Source: Ailanthus altissimus (taxonomy: Eukaryota; Streptophyta; Magnoliopsida; Sapindales; Simaroubaceae). From it: a stretch of DNA of 64,000 nt. Where the stretch lies: assembly GCA_946807835.1 (NCBI GenBank), contig OX327712.1:16758001-16822000 (forward strand), read 5' to 3'. The notes below the pieces were generated by a model, which was not told where the DNA came from, made no database searches, and worked only from the letters and a program-made list of their open reading frames with translations. Position 1 is the first letter of the stretch, and each line of letters begins with the position of its first letter. The translations under genes and the position numbers were made by a program. Positions 1 through 13,234 of this stretch are shown one piece after another.

Positions 1-561
1 TCATAATTTTTGTTTCTTCAATGAATTGGAAATAAAGTTTTTCAATAAAAGGTTCATCATTACTTACCTCACTATCGGATTTGTCATTGTTGATGGTTAT
101 AAGTGCAAGATTGGTTCTTTTTCCGTCATCATCTTTCTACGAATAATCATTCCATTTTGAAGTTGATGCCATCATTACTTTCTTCTTCTTGGTTGCATTT
201 GTCTCATAGAATGCTTCTAATGCATACTAAATTTCATATGCGGAATTATATTGCAAATTTTATTGAACACACTTTTATTTAATACACAAAATAAATGGTT
301 CATGACTTTTGCATTTAAAGAAGCATTTCTAAAATCCCATTTATTCCACTCATTTTCGAGTTTGGGAATAAGCTTACTATTTTTATTATTTTTCATGGGC
401 ACATGAGGATCATTTTGAACAATAATCTAAAAATCATAATTGAAGGCTTGCAAATAAGTTCTCATCCTAATTTTTTAATACTTATAGTCATTTTCGTCAA
501 AGAACGGAGGTCTAGTAGTGGATTGGCCTTCATATATACTAGGTGTACTAATGGTTGCCAT
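1..561 (-). pseudogene. Copia gag fragment (UBN2-type), runs off left edge
   Basis: Translating the minus strand from the ATG at 561-559 gives a typical plant copia Gag start: a short leader, then a conserved RPPFFDENDYKY-like stretch, then a region around residues 50-100 matching the UBN2/Gag polyprotein family (WNKWDFRNASLNAKVMNHLF, complement of roughly 345-285). Gag would form the virus-like particle of the element. Several in-frame stops (for example in the complement of about 505 and 445) make it non-functional. The PBS and LTR lie directly upstream at 602-1492, as expected. The downstream part (protease, integrase, RT) is outside the window. Confidence 0.8.
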
Positions 562-601
562 AAATCACTCTAAAATGGTTAAGTCCTTTTATAGAGTACG
601 A

Positions 602-614
602 GGCTTTGATACTA
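602..614 (-). other. Primer-binding site (tRNA-iMet type)
   Basis: The complement reads TAGTATCAAAGCC, close to the plant copia primer site TGGTATCAGAGCC. It sits between the LTR and the gag ATG on the minus strand. Confidence 0.7.
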
Positions 615-617
615 ATT

Positions 618-1492
618 AAAAATTCTAGAAAGATAGGGTAGGCAACCTAAGAGGAGATGTGAATTGAGTAATTAAAATTAATGCACTTACTAATAATATA
701 TATAAATTAAAACACAAGTAAATGCAGTAAATAAGAGAGTAGGAAAAGAAAAAGCTAACACCAGATGTTTACATGGTTTAGTCCTTATCCTAGCTTACAT
801 CCACACCTCGAAGCTAACTGTGCTTGAGGATTCTACTAGTTCGGTCTATCTTCCAAGACCCTCTGATTAACTTCCCAGGTGCTAATCAGACCTTTACAAA
901 TTGATTTTCTCAGGTACCAATCACACCTTGATTAGTTTCTTAGGTATTAATCAAACCCTAATTAATTTTTCAGGTACTAATTAAATCCCCATACTATGTT
1001 AGCTTTATCGAGTACCAACTTGACCTTTACAAAGATTGATTATGGGTTTAATTAAACCCTTACAATTTAAACTCTATTAAAGAGTAGATACAACAATTTT
1101 AATACAAATATGAATATTTCTTTCATTTTCAAATGATATGAAGATTATAGAGTGCTTCCTTATTTTTTTGAGCTTAAATAAGACTTGTATTTATAGAGAT
1201 AAAGAAATTAGCTATTTTTCATTGTTGCTACAGTATCCTGCCCGATGCTACAGGGATTTGACCGTTACAATTGTTAACACAACAACTAGCAGTTGCACAG
1301 TGATTTAACCATTATAGAACAAAGTCATTGCTACAGGACAGTGCTACAGTACGCACTATACTGATTAAAGTTTTGAACTTTTGTATTTTGGTATATTTTT
1401 TACAACTTTAAAAATTTTACACTTTAGTCCATAAACATATTTTTCTTTATTATTTAGAATCATCAAAATCTTCAAAGTTGTCTAGGACAACA
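618..1492 (-). repeat. 5' LTR of the left-edge copia element
   Basis: The LTR is inferred from position between the PBS (602-614) and a TGTTGTCC start on the minus strand (complement of 1485-1492). It contains the conserved U5-like block around 770-830 that recurs in the other copia LTRs here (near 4970, 7310 and 51430). The partner LTR is outside the window, so the right boundary rests on the TG start only. The left boundary is good to a few bases. Confidence 0.6.
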
Positions 1493-1905
1493 CCTTCTAA
1501 TTAGGTTTTACAATGTGTTATAGCTTTCTAATTAAGTTTTATAATAGGTTATTTGAGTTTTTTTTTTAATTTTTAGTTTTAGTCTTTGGTCAACCTGATC
1601 AGATACATTCACAATAGTAAAGGATATCATAATAGTACTTTTAATATGAATGTTGTGGTGTTCATCATTATCATCATCAATGGGATAAAATTTATATTTT
1701 AAATTACCTTAAGAATTATAAAAATTCATAGCACACATGACACCTTTATTTAAGATAATTAATTAATGTTATAAACTTATAACCCAATTATATGAATTCA
1801 ATTTACTAGAGTTCGTCTCTCAGTTGAACTAGGTTGCCATTGTTTCTAAAGTAAGTTAATGTACTCAAAAGGAATTCAGACTTGATCCCTTAGTCACGTG
1901 GCATG
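1493..1905. other. AT-rich spacer, no gene seen
   Basis: No coding potential is evident on either strand. Two imperfect copies of a CTTCTAATTAGGTTTTACAA-like segment lie side by side at about 1494-1550. The last five bases (1901-1905, GCATG) are the left target-site copy of the solo LTR that follows. Confidence 0.5.
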
Positions 1906-4595
1906 TGTTGGGATTTGTGCTCACGTGCTATTTCATTGTTGTATGAATTTTTTATTTTATAATAATTATACAGTACATTATTTATTAAATGCTAATTACT
2001 ATTATTAAATGGTTCAATGCTTGTGACACTGCAAACATTATATGATTTGAAGGAGTTCAAATTTGGTTTAAAGAAGTTTAAATCAATGCCAAGAGTTAGC
2101 ATCACTGAAAGCTATAAATGCTAAAGAGTTAGAATGTTATATTAATCAGTGAAGTCTAAAAGTTAGAATCTTGTTTGTAATGGTACAAAGACCTAAGAAT
2201 ACATTATTAATAACATAGTAGCAAGAGTTGCAATAGGTGCTAAGAAATATTATTATGTCAGTCTATTATCAAATTATATGTTCCTGATCTTAATTCATCG
2301 ATGTAGGTTTATCAATGGAATCCTTTTATATAGACTAGTGTATACTATATCTAGATGGTCTAGATGGTTGTTCTTAGCTAACCACGGACTTACTGAAAGT
2401 TCGTATAGAATACAAGTGTTCAGTACAGACTGAATACTGAATAGACTCAACGAGGACCCCAATAGACATCCCATAAAATCGTCAATGGAATGTCTTCTCG
2501 AGTTGAGTAGTATATGTGGTCCTTTGACCTGAGTACCACAGTGGGCTTGTAAGTGATCCATCATACTTTGGTTCTACGAATGTTATAGACCTTTCATGGT
2601 GTGATCATTGGGTGTCACTGGGTATGATTTGATACTTATAGAATACAAGAGTTGCAATAGGTGCTAAGAAATATTATTATGTCAGTCTATTATCAAGTTA
2701 TGTTCTTGATCTTAATTCACCGATGTAGGTTTATCAATAGAATCTTTTTATATAGACCAGTGTATACTATACCTAGATGGTTTAGATGGTTATTCTTAGC
2801 TAACCACGGACTTACTGGAAGTTCGTATAGAATACAAGTGTTCAGTACGGACTAAATACTGAATAGACTCAACGAGGACATCCCATAAAGTCATCAATGG
2901 AATGTCCTCTCGAGTTGAGTAGTATATGTGGTCCTTTGACCTGAGTACCACAGTGGGTTTGTAAGTGATTCATTATACTTTGGTTCCACGCATGTCACAG
3001 ACATTTTATGGTGTGATCGTTGGGTGTCGCTGGGTATGGTTTGATGCTTATGGAGTCTAGTGTTTATAGATATGGGATCCGTCAGCTAACATGGATGAGT
3101 TATATATCCTGATGCTCAGAGACTGTATCTTAGAAAGTCTTATGGCCATAAGCAACAAACCCAATAAAGAGTTTCCCAATGAGTTAAACAATATTACAAA
3201 AGTGTTTGCATATATTGTTTAACAAGATACGTATCTGAAGATAACTTCATAGATGAGCACATAGAGATTTGATGGTAGTGATCTATATTCCTGCTATTCT
3301 AGGATATTATTAGCAGAAGGATTATATGTATGTGCTATGACCTCAACATATATGGTCTAATGCACTGATTTGCAGTATGTGTGATGTGTGCGTGGGGCAT
3401 CGATCTCGGACTCATAGAATAATTCTGTTTGACGAATTGGGAGTGGACGTAGAGAGTCCCGCAATATAAAGTGTGCTCGTTGTGTACTGGGGCAACGTAC
3501 CGAATTGAATAGTTCGATCCAAAAAATTCCAGTAGACCAGACATTTACTTCGATTTCCCTCAAGTCGTGCACGTGTCAAGACTTAAGAGTTAAGTACATC
3601 AAATAGTTATTGACCAATGAGATATTGACACATGACACATTGTGGACCAATTATTGTTTGATTTACAAATGACTAAAATGACCTTATTTGTTGGATAAAT
3701 GATATCATTATTTTATTCATTAAAATATTTATTGAATAAAATAATAATAATAATATATGACACTATTATTTAAATTGAAATCAAACAATTCATTTTTTAA
3801 TTTAAATTGGCATGTGTTTTAACCAATGATTTAATATTATTAAATTATTTATTTAATATTAATTAAATGATATAATAAGAATAAATGAGTGACACTTGTT
3901 AATGGTAGGCCTTAACATATTTCTTAATAATGAGAAAATGTTTCTTATTTGGCCAAGTTCATTTAAATGATTTTTCATTTTATTTTATTTTCATATGGTT
4001 TATTGTAAACAATAATAAATAAAACACTAATGACAAACATTGACCATAATAATGGATGCCATTATGTGAGAAAATAGAAGAAAAATAATAAACAAATGAA
4101 AGAGCAATATGTTGCTCAATGAATTAGTGAAAAATTCAGCCAATGAGGGTAAGGAGAGAGAGAAGCGAATTTTGCTAAGTATTAAAAAATTCTCTCAAGT
4201 GTTGTGAGCACAAAAACACATTCTCTCTATTTTTTCTTTTCTATTTTTGGTCACCCATACTACAAAGTAGAAACAAGGATTCAAGAGTTGAATCCTTTGC
4301 TTAAAAAGTTATTATTCTAGCTTCTTCAAGCCCACCGTGTTGGGAAACTAGAATTGTGAATGGGTTGGTTCAAGGCGAGTACTCCGCTTGACCAAATACC
4401 AAAGGCTTGACAATGTACTATTTCTCAATCTTGATGTATTTTACATTTATGAGATAACATGTAAAAGTTCATTTGTATTTATCATTGAGTAATTTATATT
4501 CCCCTCACTGCACATATATGTATGTGATACATATGCTATATTGAATGACAGACACAAACCCACATGTATGCAACCTAGGTTTAAAATCACTCACA
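1906..4595 (+). mobile_element. Solo LTR, long-LTR copia family, TSD GCATG
   Basis: This 2690-bp block begins TGTTGGGATT and ends CACTCACA. It is bracketed by a perfect 5-bp duplication GCATG (1901-1905 and 4596-4600). No PBS, PPT or coding region is inside, so it is a solo LTR, normally left by recombination between the two LTRs of a full element. Its middle is clearly related to the 2.1-kb LTRs of the element at 42021-50231: the segment near 2480-2620 matches the one near 48718-48860 almost base for base over long stretches. It is longer than those LTRs mainly because of an internal tandem duplication. Short open frames inside are not genes. Confidence 0.85.
2222..3065. repeat. Tandem duplication, about 424-bp unit, two copies
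   Basis: The segment starting CAAGAGTTGCAATAGG at 2222 restarts at 2646, and the copies stay aligned to about 3065 with scattered substitutions and a small deletion near 2880. It lies wholly inside the solo LTR. The related LTRs at 42021 and 48142 carry a single copy of this segment. Confidence 0.85.
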
Positions 4596-4860
4596 GCATG
4601 TTGCCATTAGTTTTAGATGCATAAGGTATTAATAGATACTTCGCTTTGCTATCACAATTCAAGCTTGATCCTTAGTCCATGTTGTGGACTAATTTTATAC
4701 CAATTTTAGGATTACTAGGGCGATCAAACAAAAACATTGAATATATTTATATCAATTTTAAGTATTCATAATAAGTTGTAATGAGAGAGTGGATATAGCT
4801 TATACATAGAGAATAATTTGAAAAATAAAGACAATACATCTTAAATTTTATTGTCGATTT

Positions 4861-5629
4861 TGTTGGGATTTTTTTAGAAATCCTTCACCCACAAGTATTT
4901 AAGAATTGTAAAAGATCACATACAATAAAATAGAGATAATAATCAAAATACACATGGCATAAAAATTTACGATGTTCAGTAAATTACTTACGTTCACAGT
5001 AGATCACGAGATCCTAACTTCTTTTATTACTTAGTGATTAATGAACCACTTAATGATCACAAAAATTACTAAAGAGATTACAAGGAATACCTAATAGAGT
5101 GAGTTCTCAATGGGTTTATATAGCACTCTTTTACACACTCAGTGCTCAAGTGCTCCCTATACAACACTCTTTTGTACACTTAATGCTACCTGAGCTTTCT
5201 CTTGTTGATGCATCTTTGATACTTTTTTATGCATACCAACCTCATGGCCTAATAAGATTTTATATAGGATATAAAACGTCCTTAGAAACCATGTATCTAG
5301 TTAAAATAGGAGTCCACATTTAAAGAAACTCTAATACAACTCAAAGTATAAAATAGAAAACTCAACGTTTGAGGCCATGACATCACCCTAGGAAGGAGTT
5401 GGTGACGCTGCATCACCATGGCTTGGCTTGGCTTAGGCTGGGTTACCGTGCCCAGCCTCTGTTAAGGCTGAGGTTGTGGCCCTAAGCCCAAAAAACTACC
5501 TTGGTCGCGTTTCAAGCCCTTCATTGCTTTCAACTTTCCATTTTCATCCATTTCTTATCCTTCAGACGTATCCTCAACCTTGTGTAATTTTTGACTCAAA
5601 ATCATATGCAAACATGATTTTGAATCACA
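4861..5629 (-). repeat. 3' LTR of gag-only element 4861-7965
   Basis: About 769 bp, starting (plus view) TGTTGGGATTTTTT and ending TGAATCACA. It aligns along its length with 7202-7965, including the GC-rich segment around 5390-5470. Confidence 0.8.
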
Positions 5630-6069
5630 ATTTTAAATAAAATTCCTTCTTGATTCAAAATCACTAAGAAGCTCTACAAGATCTATCCACTCTTTATCAC
5701 ATGATCAGTTATTTAGAAATGATCCCAATTAAGTCCTTATACAGACTTAACTTCAATAATAACAGTGACTTAGGTCTCCAAAGATCTGAATGCATATCAT
5801 CTCAAGTAGCTTTATTGTGATCTCCTGGGCCTTTTTGACTATTTGACCACAATACCTTAGTAGTTGAAACTTATTCATGCCAACAACACCTTTACCATAC
5901 ATTTTATTTCAACCTTTTTCACTATGGTAAGCTAATATCCAATGTTACCTTTTAGTCTGCATCCTTTCAATAATATATATTGAACTACACACAACATTTC
6001 ATTCATTACATACAACTAGTTGTGCATTTTACCCTTTATTATCAATATTGACCCTTTAAATACCTTTAA

Positions 6070-7175
6070 TATTTATTTTTCTACTTGGAATGTATATCTT
6101 GCTTGATCTAGCATACCCAGGGATACAAAGTTCCTCTTAACAACAGGAATATATCTTATACCAAGTAACTTCCTTACTTTTTTATTATGCAATCTTAACT
6201 TTGTACTATTAATTTTTATGACTTTACAAGATATATCACTATCCATCAACAATTTTTCCCCACTAATGGATTTATAATTTGGCAAATAAAGATCTATCAA
6301 AACATATATGAAATACTACAGTAAGAATTAAGTATCTATTCACTAGCATACTTTTCATCAGAAGATACCAAGATTTTTGTAAGATCATAATCCTCCTTAT
6401 AGACTTTTATAACACCATCTTTCTTTTTTATTTTCATTCTTCATAGCATTTCTTTCTAGAAAATTTCTTATGAAGTGCCATTCTTTTTTACAACCATAAC
6501 ACTTTCTGGCTTTGCTCATTGACTTTTTTGAATGATTATTCTTCTCATATTTATTCTCAACATTTTCCTTTATAGTATATACCACTACAGTATTAGTAGG
6601 CTTTGATCTTTTTTTCAATTCTTTCAGGTTCAACGAAGCTTTAACATCAAACATCGTTAAAGTCTTTTATCAACGAAGTGCTCATATCTATCTCGTAGAT
6701 AATCTAACAAGGTAATCGCTTTATCTTTACTTTTTATCTTGAAGTCAGCATCTCAAGATTGACGATAATCTTGTTGAAGATATTAATGTGGTCTTTAATC
6801 GAAGTGCCTTCAGCCATGGATAACCAATACAACTTCTTCTTGATGTTTAATATGATTCGCCAGAGACTTTATCATATATAGATCATCAAGTTTCTTCCAA
6901 AGACCAATTATAGGCTTCTCTATAGCAACCTTTCTGAACACATTATCACTTAATGATAGAATAATGGCACTATAGGCTCTCTTCTGAATGGTTTCATGAT
7001 TAAGGTTAGATTTAGATGTCCCAAGCTTCTTCTTATCACTAGTTATGACAGGAGTCTCTTCAAGAGTTGAATTAAGCTCTTAACTTATCATTAAAGCCAT
7101 TACCTTTACCTTTCACAAATTGAAATTATTTTTTCCATTGAGCTTCTCAACTTCATACTTGTGAAATGCTATGAT
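6070..7175 (-). pseudogene. Copia gag plus protease remnant of element 4861-7965
   Basis: Read leftward from about 7175, the minus strand gives a Tork/TNT-like Gag: KYEVEKLNGKNNFNL at the start, a UBN2 core (LWKKLDDLYMIKSLANHIK) near 6880-6930, and a CCHC-like knuckle (CYGCKKEWHF) near 6500. Protease follows: the usual ILDSGCS box is ILNSYCS in the complement of about 6335, so the catalytic Asp and Gly are lost. The conserved tail (GIRYIPVVKRNFVSLGMLD) is intact in the complement of about 6110-6170. Several stops interrupt gag. To the left, traces of a pre-integrase region run into the LTR. Confidence 0.75.
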
Positions 7176-7201
7176 TATATAGCCTTAGCTTTGATATCAC
7201 T

Positions 7202-7965
7202 TATTGAATTTTTTTATAGAAGCCTTCACCAACAAGTATTAAAGAAATGCAAAAGATCACACAATAAAATACAGATAACAATTAAAATACACAAGGCAAA
7301 AGAATATATATAGTTTAGTAAATTGCTTACGTCTACTATGGATTACAAGAGCTTAGCTTCTTTTATTACATAGTGATTATCAATGAACCACTCAATGATC
7401 ATAAAGATCACTCAAGAGATTACAAGAAATACCCAATAAAATGAGCTATCTAAGGGTCTATACAACACTCTTGCATACTCAATAATCAAGCGCTCCCTAT
7501 ACAACACTCTCACACACACTTAGCGCTCCATAAGCTCTTTATTTTCTCTCTTAAGCATCTTTGATGCTCTTTGATGTATACCACCCTAGTGACCTAACAA
7601 GGGTTTATATAAGATCTAAAACACCTATAAAAACATTATATCTAGTTAAAATAGGAGTCTACAAGTAAAGAAACTCTAATACAACTCAAAGTAGTTGAAA
7701 TAACCTAAAATGAAAAACTCAACATTTAGGGCCGCAGCCTTACCTCAAAAAGGCCTTGGCACCGTGACCTAGCCTAGGTTGGGTTGTGGTGCCTGGCCTC
7801 TACTTGCAGCCTTAAACCCTAGAAACTGCCTTGGTTGCATTCTGAGTCCCTCATTGCTTTTGACATTTCATTTTTGTCCCTTTCTCATCCGTACGACATA
7901 TCTCATTTTGCCTTCTCATTAATCTCTGATTTAAAATCATATTTAAACACAATTTTGAATTACCA
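7202..7965 (-). repeat. 5' LTR of gag-only element 4861-7965
   Basis: About 764 bp, direct repeat of 4861-5629. Its left end (TATTGAATTTTTTT) pairs with TGTTGGGATTTTTT of the other copy. The PBS lies at 7188-7199. Confidence 0.8.
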
Positions 7966-10953
7966 ATTTTTAATAATTTTATTAAAATAAATAAATATTT
8001 TTTTATTTATTATTTAATAATGCACATAAGTCACTTATATGACCTAAAATTTTCATATGAAGTTAAAGGCATATAGAAATGATGAACCTATAAATAACTT
8101 AATATTTGTTTAACTTTTTAGATTGAAAAATTTTATGAATCTGTAAATAGGCAATAAGTGCCTAATATTCTTCTAAAGTCTTATATAAACATGTCGGATG
8201 AAATATTATTGTAACACTAATTAGTGAAATATGCAGTATTTTGTACTCATGTGACATGTTTATTTCATAACTATTGCCATTGTTTTTGAATTTCTAATAT
8301 TTTTTAATGCATTTTGACGGGTAATGTTTCGTTGTATCCCTCATTAGGTGTATTTTAAACTTTTATCAATAAAATTGTAGAAGTTCCAATAAATATGTCT
8401 ATGCTAATTGCATGTGTTTTTTTTTTTTTTAAATATTTTTCTTAATAAAATATTCTCATACCATACAAATTAACTTAAAGATATTTATACTTAAAACTTG
8501 TTTAAATTTAGCATAAAATATTGGATTTGCTCTTAGTTATTTCAATTGGTCTAGAGTTTAAATTTAGCTCACACTTGAATTTGTAAGAAGATTGATTTAT
8601 ATTTATGTAATATATATATATATATATATAAAGAAAATATAGATCATGGAAGAAATTAATGTCATATAAGTTATTTGATGGAGTAATTGGAAAGAAAGAT
8701 ATTTCAATTCATCTATTCTAATATATGCTTACATTTAAAATATGCAAAATCCTATAATATAATGAAAGTTGAAATTAATTAGTTGCCCAATTTTTCGACA
8801 AAATTTCCTTGATGTCCCTGGAACTTTTTGCAGGAACGATTTTAAAAGTTTTATGTCTATTTTAATTTAGCAACAAAATGGTATAAGAAAAATATATCAA
8901 TCAAAATTTCTACAAATATTTTCTGTTAATACTAGTAAATCTTCCACGTTGTATCTCCTATCAATGGACTATTCGTATGGGCGAGTTTGTAAATTGCAGA
9001 AGATCTAAATTTTGTGCTTTTAATTTTTTCTCTCTAGAAAAAATTTAACCCAAAAGAAACAGTAATAAAGAATACGTAAAAGTGGTTCTAAAACCCATTT
9101 TTATAGTACAAAAATTCTTATGTTAACTAAACTTTTAATCATAATCGGATTAAGATAAAATAACATCTTTATTTTATTTTAATTTAGATAATTAAAAGGA
9201 TCAATATAATATCTAATATTATCTTTAATTAAATAATTTAGATAATTCAAAATTATCTAATTATTTAATTTAATTTAAATAAATAATCTAATTATTTATT
9301 TAATTCCATAGCTATTATGAATTGGGTCAATAATTGATTGAGTCCAACAAATTTAATCAAATTAAACATGAGCTAATCAAATTCATTAATTGGCCATAAT
9401 AAGTTTAATTAAATTAAACTTAGGTCAATTAATATTTTAGATCTAATAATTAATTCAATAGTCTATTTTAGTGTTTATGGAGCCAACGTTGGGGATCTGA
9501 TAGACCTATAAAATTAAGCTCCAATAAATTAAATTATTTAATTAAACTCTTTAATCAATATAATTTTATTTATTAACTTTATATTACTCTACTAAAAATA
9601 TAAAGTTGAACTCTTAATTTTGCATATGAATTATAAAATAAAAAACTATCTTCGTCCATTTAGTAATAATTTTATATAGATCAATCCTTCACAAGTGTTC
9701 ATAATTAGAGTTAGGTCGAGTGTCCGTTAACCTCTCTAATTACATCTTTATCTTTGATTCACATTAATCATCTTTTCAACATTTAATTTGTGAAATTCAC
9801 AAATTTTTTATTTATTTTTAACTATGAAAGAAAACTGAGCGATCATTATGTTTAAGACTAAAACCAATTATCAAGAAACAATTTATCTAACTTCCTTTTA
9901 AAATGAGTGGATTCTATATTTGTGAGAAATGTTCCTAACCATCCATTTGGTTACATTTATAAAATACTTAGTAATTGACTAAATTTTTTTTACAGTTTTT
10001 TCTTGTAAGTTAATAAACATAACTCAATGAATAAGAGTTTATTAATTACTCAGGATTAAGATTAATCCATATATTATTATATTGTGATAAAATAAATTCT
10101 CTTTATTAATAGAGATTAATAAAGAATTAATTTTATTGTGGTCCAGTCCTATATAATCAACATTATACAAAGTACTTCTATTTTCTATGTCATCAACACA
10201 TAAAATGATTCGGATAAGACTATTATATATAATATACAAATGGACCATACTTATAATTTATCAAAATGAAGTTTTCGTCTTCATTCAGAATAAGAATAAG
10301 TTTAGATTATTACGCTAAAACTTAAGCGCCTCGTATATAATTATTATTTACTAAGTTTAATGTTACATATAATAATCAAGAGATTTCATGATATTTGAAT
10401 AAAAAAAATCATAATTGCAAATATAATATTGAATGAATAACCTTTATTAATTTTCTTAGAGCACACTTCCATCATTTTCTTATAGCATCAAAGAGTGAAA
10501 TGTTAAATTTATTATATTGTTTTTTTTTATATTTATGAATGTATGTCACGCATATTATTTACTAGTTTTATTATATTTTAAGTTTTGAAAAGTATAAGAG
10601 ATTTAAAAAAAAAAAACAATTCTCAGTAGTGCAAACAAATAGTTCAAAATATTATCTTAATTCCCTTAGAACAAGTTCATATTTAATATCAAGAGGTTTA
10701 TATATAAACAAAAGCTAATTAAAAATTTAGTGAGTATTAATTGACTAAAAATTCGAATTTAAAAGTTCCAATATTCTATTACATTAAGACTAAGAACGGG
10801 TTTGATTTATATCGATATAATATACATATATATATGTATTCGTTTAAAAAACATAAAAGTTCAAGGCAAAAATTCAGTGAATTCTAGAAGAGTCAATAAT
10901 GAGTGAATAATTAAATCGATCTTAAAGTTCAGTGGATGGAACGAATGCATTGG
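7966..10953. other. AT-rich stretch without genes; possible old LTR inside
   Basis: No coding region is supported on either strand. A TA microsatellite lies at about 8607-8630 and homopolymer runs at about 8418 and 10604. The part from about 8950 to 10450 has the look of a decayed LTR: a GAGCCAACGTTGGGGATCTG-type phrase at about 9480-9500 resembles a phrase I recall from plant copia LTRs. No terminal TG/CA with duplication could be found, so this is only a suspicion. Confidence 0.35.
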
Positions 10954-11188
10954 TTGTAGAAAGAATTCTGATGTCAAGGAAGACTTCTAGTTTTCAGGAA
11001 AATTAATTCAGTTTTCTGGAAGATACACCCAAGCAGAGAAAAAGTTGAGAAATAAAACTGAGATTTTTATTCAGTAAAAATGATAATAACAATTGTTACA
11101 TCATGACCTATATTATAGTAAGAACAATCATCTAAAAGTATATAAGAGTAAAGAGAGAGTTTGTTGATTTTGATGGGAGTATGTAACA
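10954..11188 (-). repeat. 3' LTR of copia 10954-15656
   Basis: About 235 bp, aligned with 15415-15656; both contain AGATTTTTATT(C/T)AGTAAAA and end ATGTAACA in the plus view. Confidence 0.75.
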
Positions 11189-11394
11189 ACTATCAAGAAA
11201 GTAACTAAAATCCCCCAGCTCTTTTAATGTAAACTTCTTGTTCAAAGGACCTATCAAGGACTAGATAGCTTGAGCATCTGCCCGTGTCATAATAATATCA
11301 TATATATATATTAGAACAATAAGAGGAGCAGCTGTATTTGGCTTAACAAATATATATGTGTCTGACTTTGTAATATAAAACCTCAATTATATTA

Positions 11395-11880
11395 AAGTTG
11401 TCCTCAACTTCTTATACTAAGTTCTTGGGGCTTGCTTTAGACCATACAAAACCTTTTGTAACCTACAAAATGATATGATTTTCTTGGTATTTCAAAGACC
11501 TTGGTTGTTTCATATACACTGTTTCAGTCAGAATACTATTTAAGAAGGCATTGCTCACATTAATCTATTTCAGTTGCCAACATTTTGTTATTACAAGACT
11601 TAAGATAACTCTTATTGTGTTGGCTTTCATAACAGGACGAAATATATTAGAAAAATCAATGCCTAAAGTTTTATGAAATCCTTTAACTACTAACTTGGCC
11701 TTATTTCTGGATGCCATCAAGGCTTCTTTTTATCTTAAAACCCATTTATTCGCTACCACCTTATAATCTAGATGGTATGGAACTAGTGTTCAAGTTATGT
11801 TTTTCATCAAGGCACGGTACTCATCAACCATTGCTAGTTGCCAGTGAGGCTACTATAGTGCTTTTTGTGCAATAATTAGA
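11395..11880 (-). pseudogene. Copia reverse transcriptase, N-terminal half
   Basis: The minus strand reads from a TW-x-LVP block (complement of about 11790) through NKAKLVVKGFH and DFSNIFRPVMKANTIRVILS to NAFLNSILTETVYM, ending at LYGLKQAPRT, which is LYGLKQAP-type palm sequence in the complement of about 11400-11450. Stops occur, for example right after that motif. The palm catalytic YVDD block should follow leftward but the LTR is reached instead, so the enzyme is C-terminally deleted. Confidence 0.8.
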
Positions 11881-12069
11881 ACTTTTTCTTGCATTTTTAT
11901 AACTAAAATTGTTGGTCTAAATATACTATTGTTTGATCTTGTGATCCTTGGATATGTATTGGTTGTTACTCTTGCTCTTATAATTGGCAATGTTTCTGTG
12001 GAAGCTAGGGTTATAGGGTAGTGTTGTCATATTATAGTGTGTTTTCAGGTGAGGTGAAAGCTTGCTGAG

Positions 12070-13134
12070 ATCTATCTAGAGTGATGAATGTGTGTGACTA
12101 TGTGTAGCTGGAATATGAGATGAGTTTCTACTTGCAGAGGCATGACTTTGAACAAAAACTATATTAGCTAATAAAGATTGCGTTTGTCTTTGCATTAGAG
12201 GAAATAATACATTGTAAAGAGGACTAGCAAAAAGAGATTCATTTGTCTGATTCTCATAAGTTGAAAGAAGATTTTCAGCAAAAGAAAGATTAGAAGAAAA
12301 AGGAAATTCTGACTCATTAAAGTTAAAATGTCTTGCTAAGTAGATTCTACTCATTGCACTCAAATATTTGTTCCATTTGTGCTCTGAACTATAGAATTTA
12401 TGCTTAGAATAAGGCCTCAAATATGGATAATAAGTACAACCAAATATTTCCATAAAGGAATAATTAGGTTTCTAATGAAATATAAGTTGAAAGGGTGATT
12501 TATATCTTAAAATAAGAAAAACAATAATAGAAAAAGCTTCTTACCAAACTTGAGTAGTAATTGACTCCAGGCTAGAAGAGTGAGACCTGTCTTTACAAGG
12601 TGGTTGTGCTTTCTCTTAACTCTTCCATTTTGGTGATGAATGTAAGAGCAAGAATATCTATATATTACTCATTTTTAGTTCAATATGGTATTAAAAGATA
12701 TGTACTCTCCCCTAAAATCATATTGTAGGACTTTAATTTTTTTTATCAAGGAGTTATTTTTATATATAGTTTTGGGAGTGTTGGAAAGTTGATAATACTT
12801 CGAACTTTTATTTCACTGGATGAATCTAAGTAAACCTATTGTAATTATTCACATAGCAAACATAATATCTATAATCATCCCCTGACAACAATGGAGCTGG
12901 CCTCTAAACATCAGTATGAACTATTCTAAGAGGTTGATTTGTTTTGATTTCTATTGAATCAAAGTGCAATCTGTGATTCTTTTCCATTTGACAAGTTGAA
13001 CAAAAGAAAATTTTATTATCTTTGATTGATGTGTTCAGATTATAAGAAGATACAATTCGATTTAATATATTTAAGCTGGGATGACAATATTTTTTGTGCA
13101 ACATATGAAATTTGTTTTGTACAGTATTTGACAA
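12070..13134 (-). pseudogene. Copia integrase remnant
   Basis: The first part (complement of 13134-12904) is a GAG_pre-integrase zinc-binding region: HKKYCHPSLNILNRI, then CSTCQMEKNHRLHFDSIE and the integrase entry HTDV. After a degraded, shortened core, the C-terminal part (complement of 12453-12076) resumes with FGCTYYPYLRPYSKHKF and RIYLARHFNFNESEFPFS, the conserved end of copia integrase and linker. The core is shorter than usual and carries stops. Confidence 0.8.
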
Positions 13135-13234
13135 ACAAACTTTAGAGCTAACATCATCATTCTTTTATTGTAAACTTGGTTTATTTATTTTACAATCAGG
13201 AAAAAGAGAAATAAGAGGAGATTGACTTGATTTC

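Larger units (their letters stand above)
4861..7965 (-). mobile_element. Gag-only copia-type LTR element (no integrase/RT)
   Basis: Two direct LTRs (4861-5629 and 7202-7965) flank a 1572-bp interior read on the minus strand. A PBS (complement of 7188-7199, TGATATCAAAGC) adjoins the right-hand LTR. The interior encodes Gag and a dead protease, then reaches the 3' LTR; no integrase core, RT or RNase H is seen. The purine-rich complement of about 5630-5650 is the likely PPT. Flanks GATTT/ATTTT (4856-4860, 7966-7970) are an imperfect duplication. LTR ends and Gag resemble the element at 15692-18951, which has the same coding content and nearly the same interior length. Confidence 0.8.
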
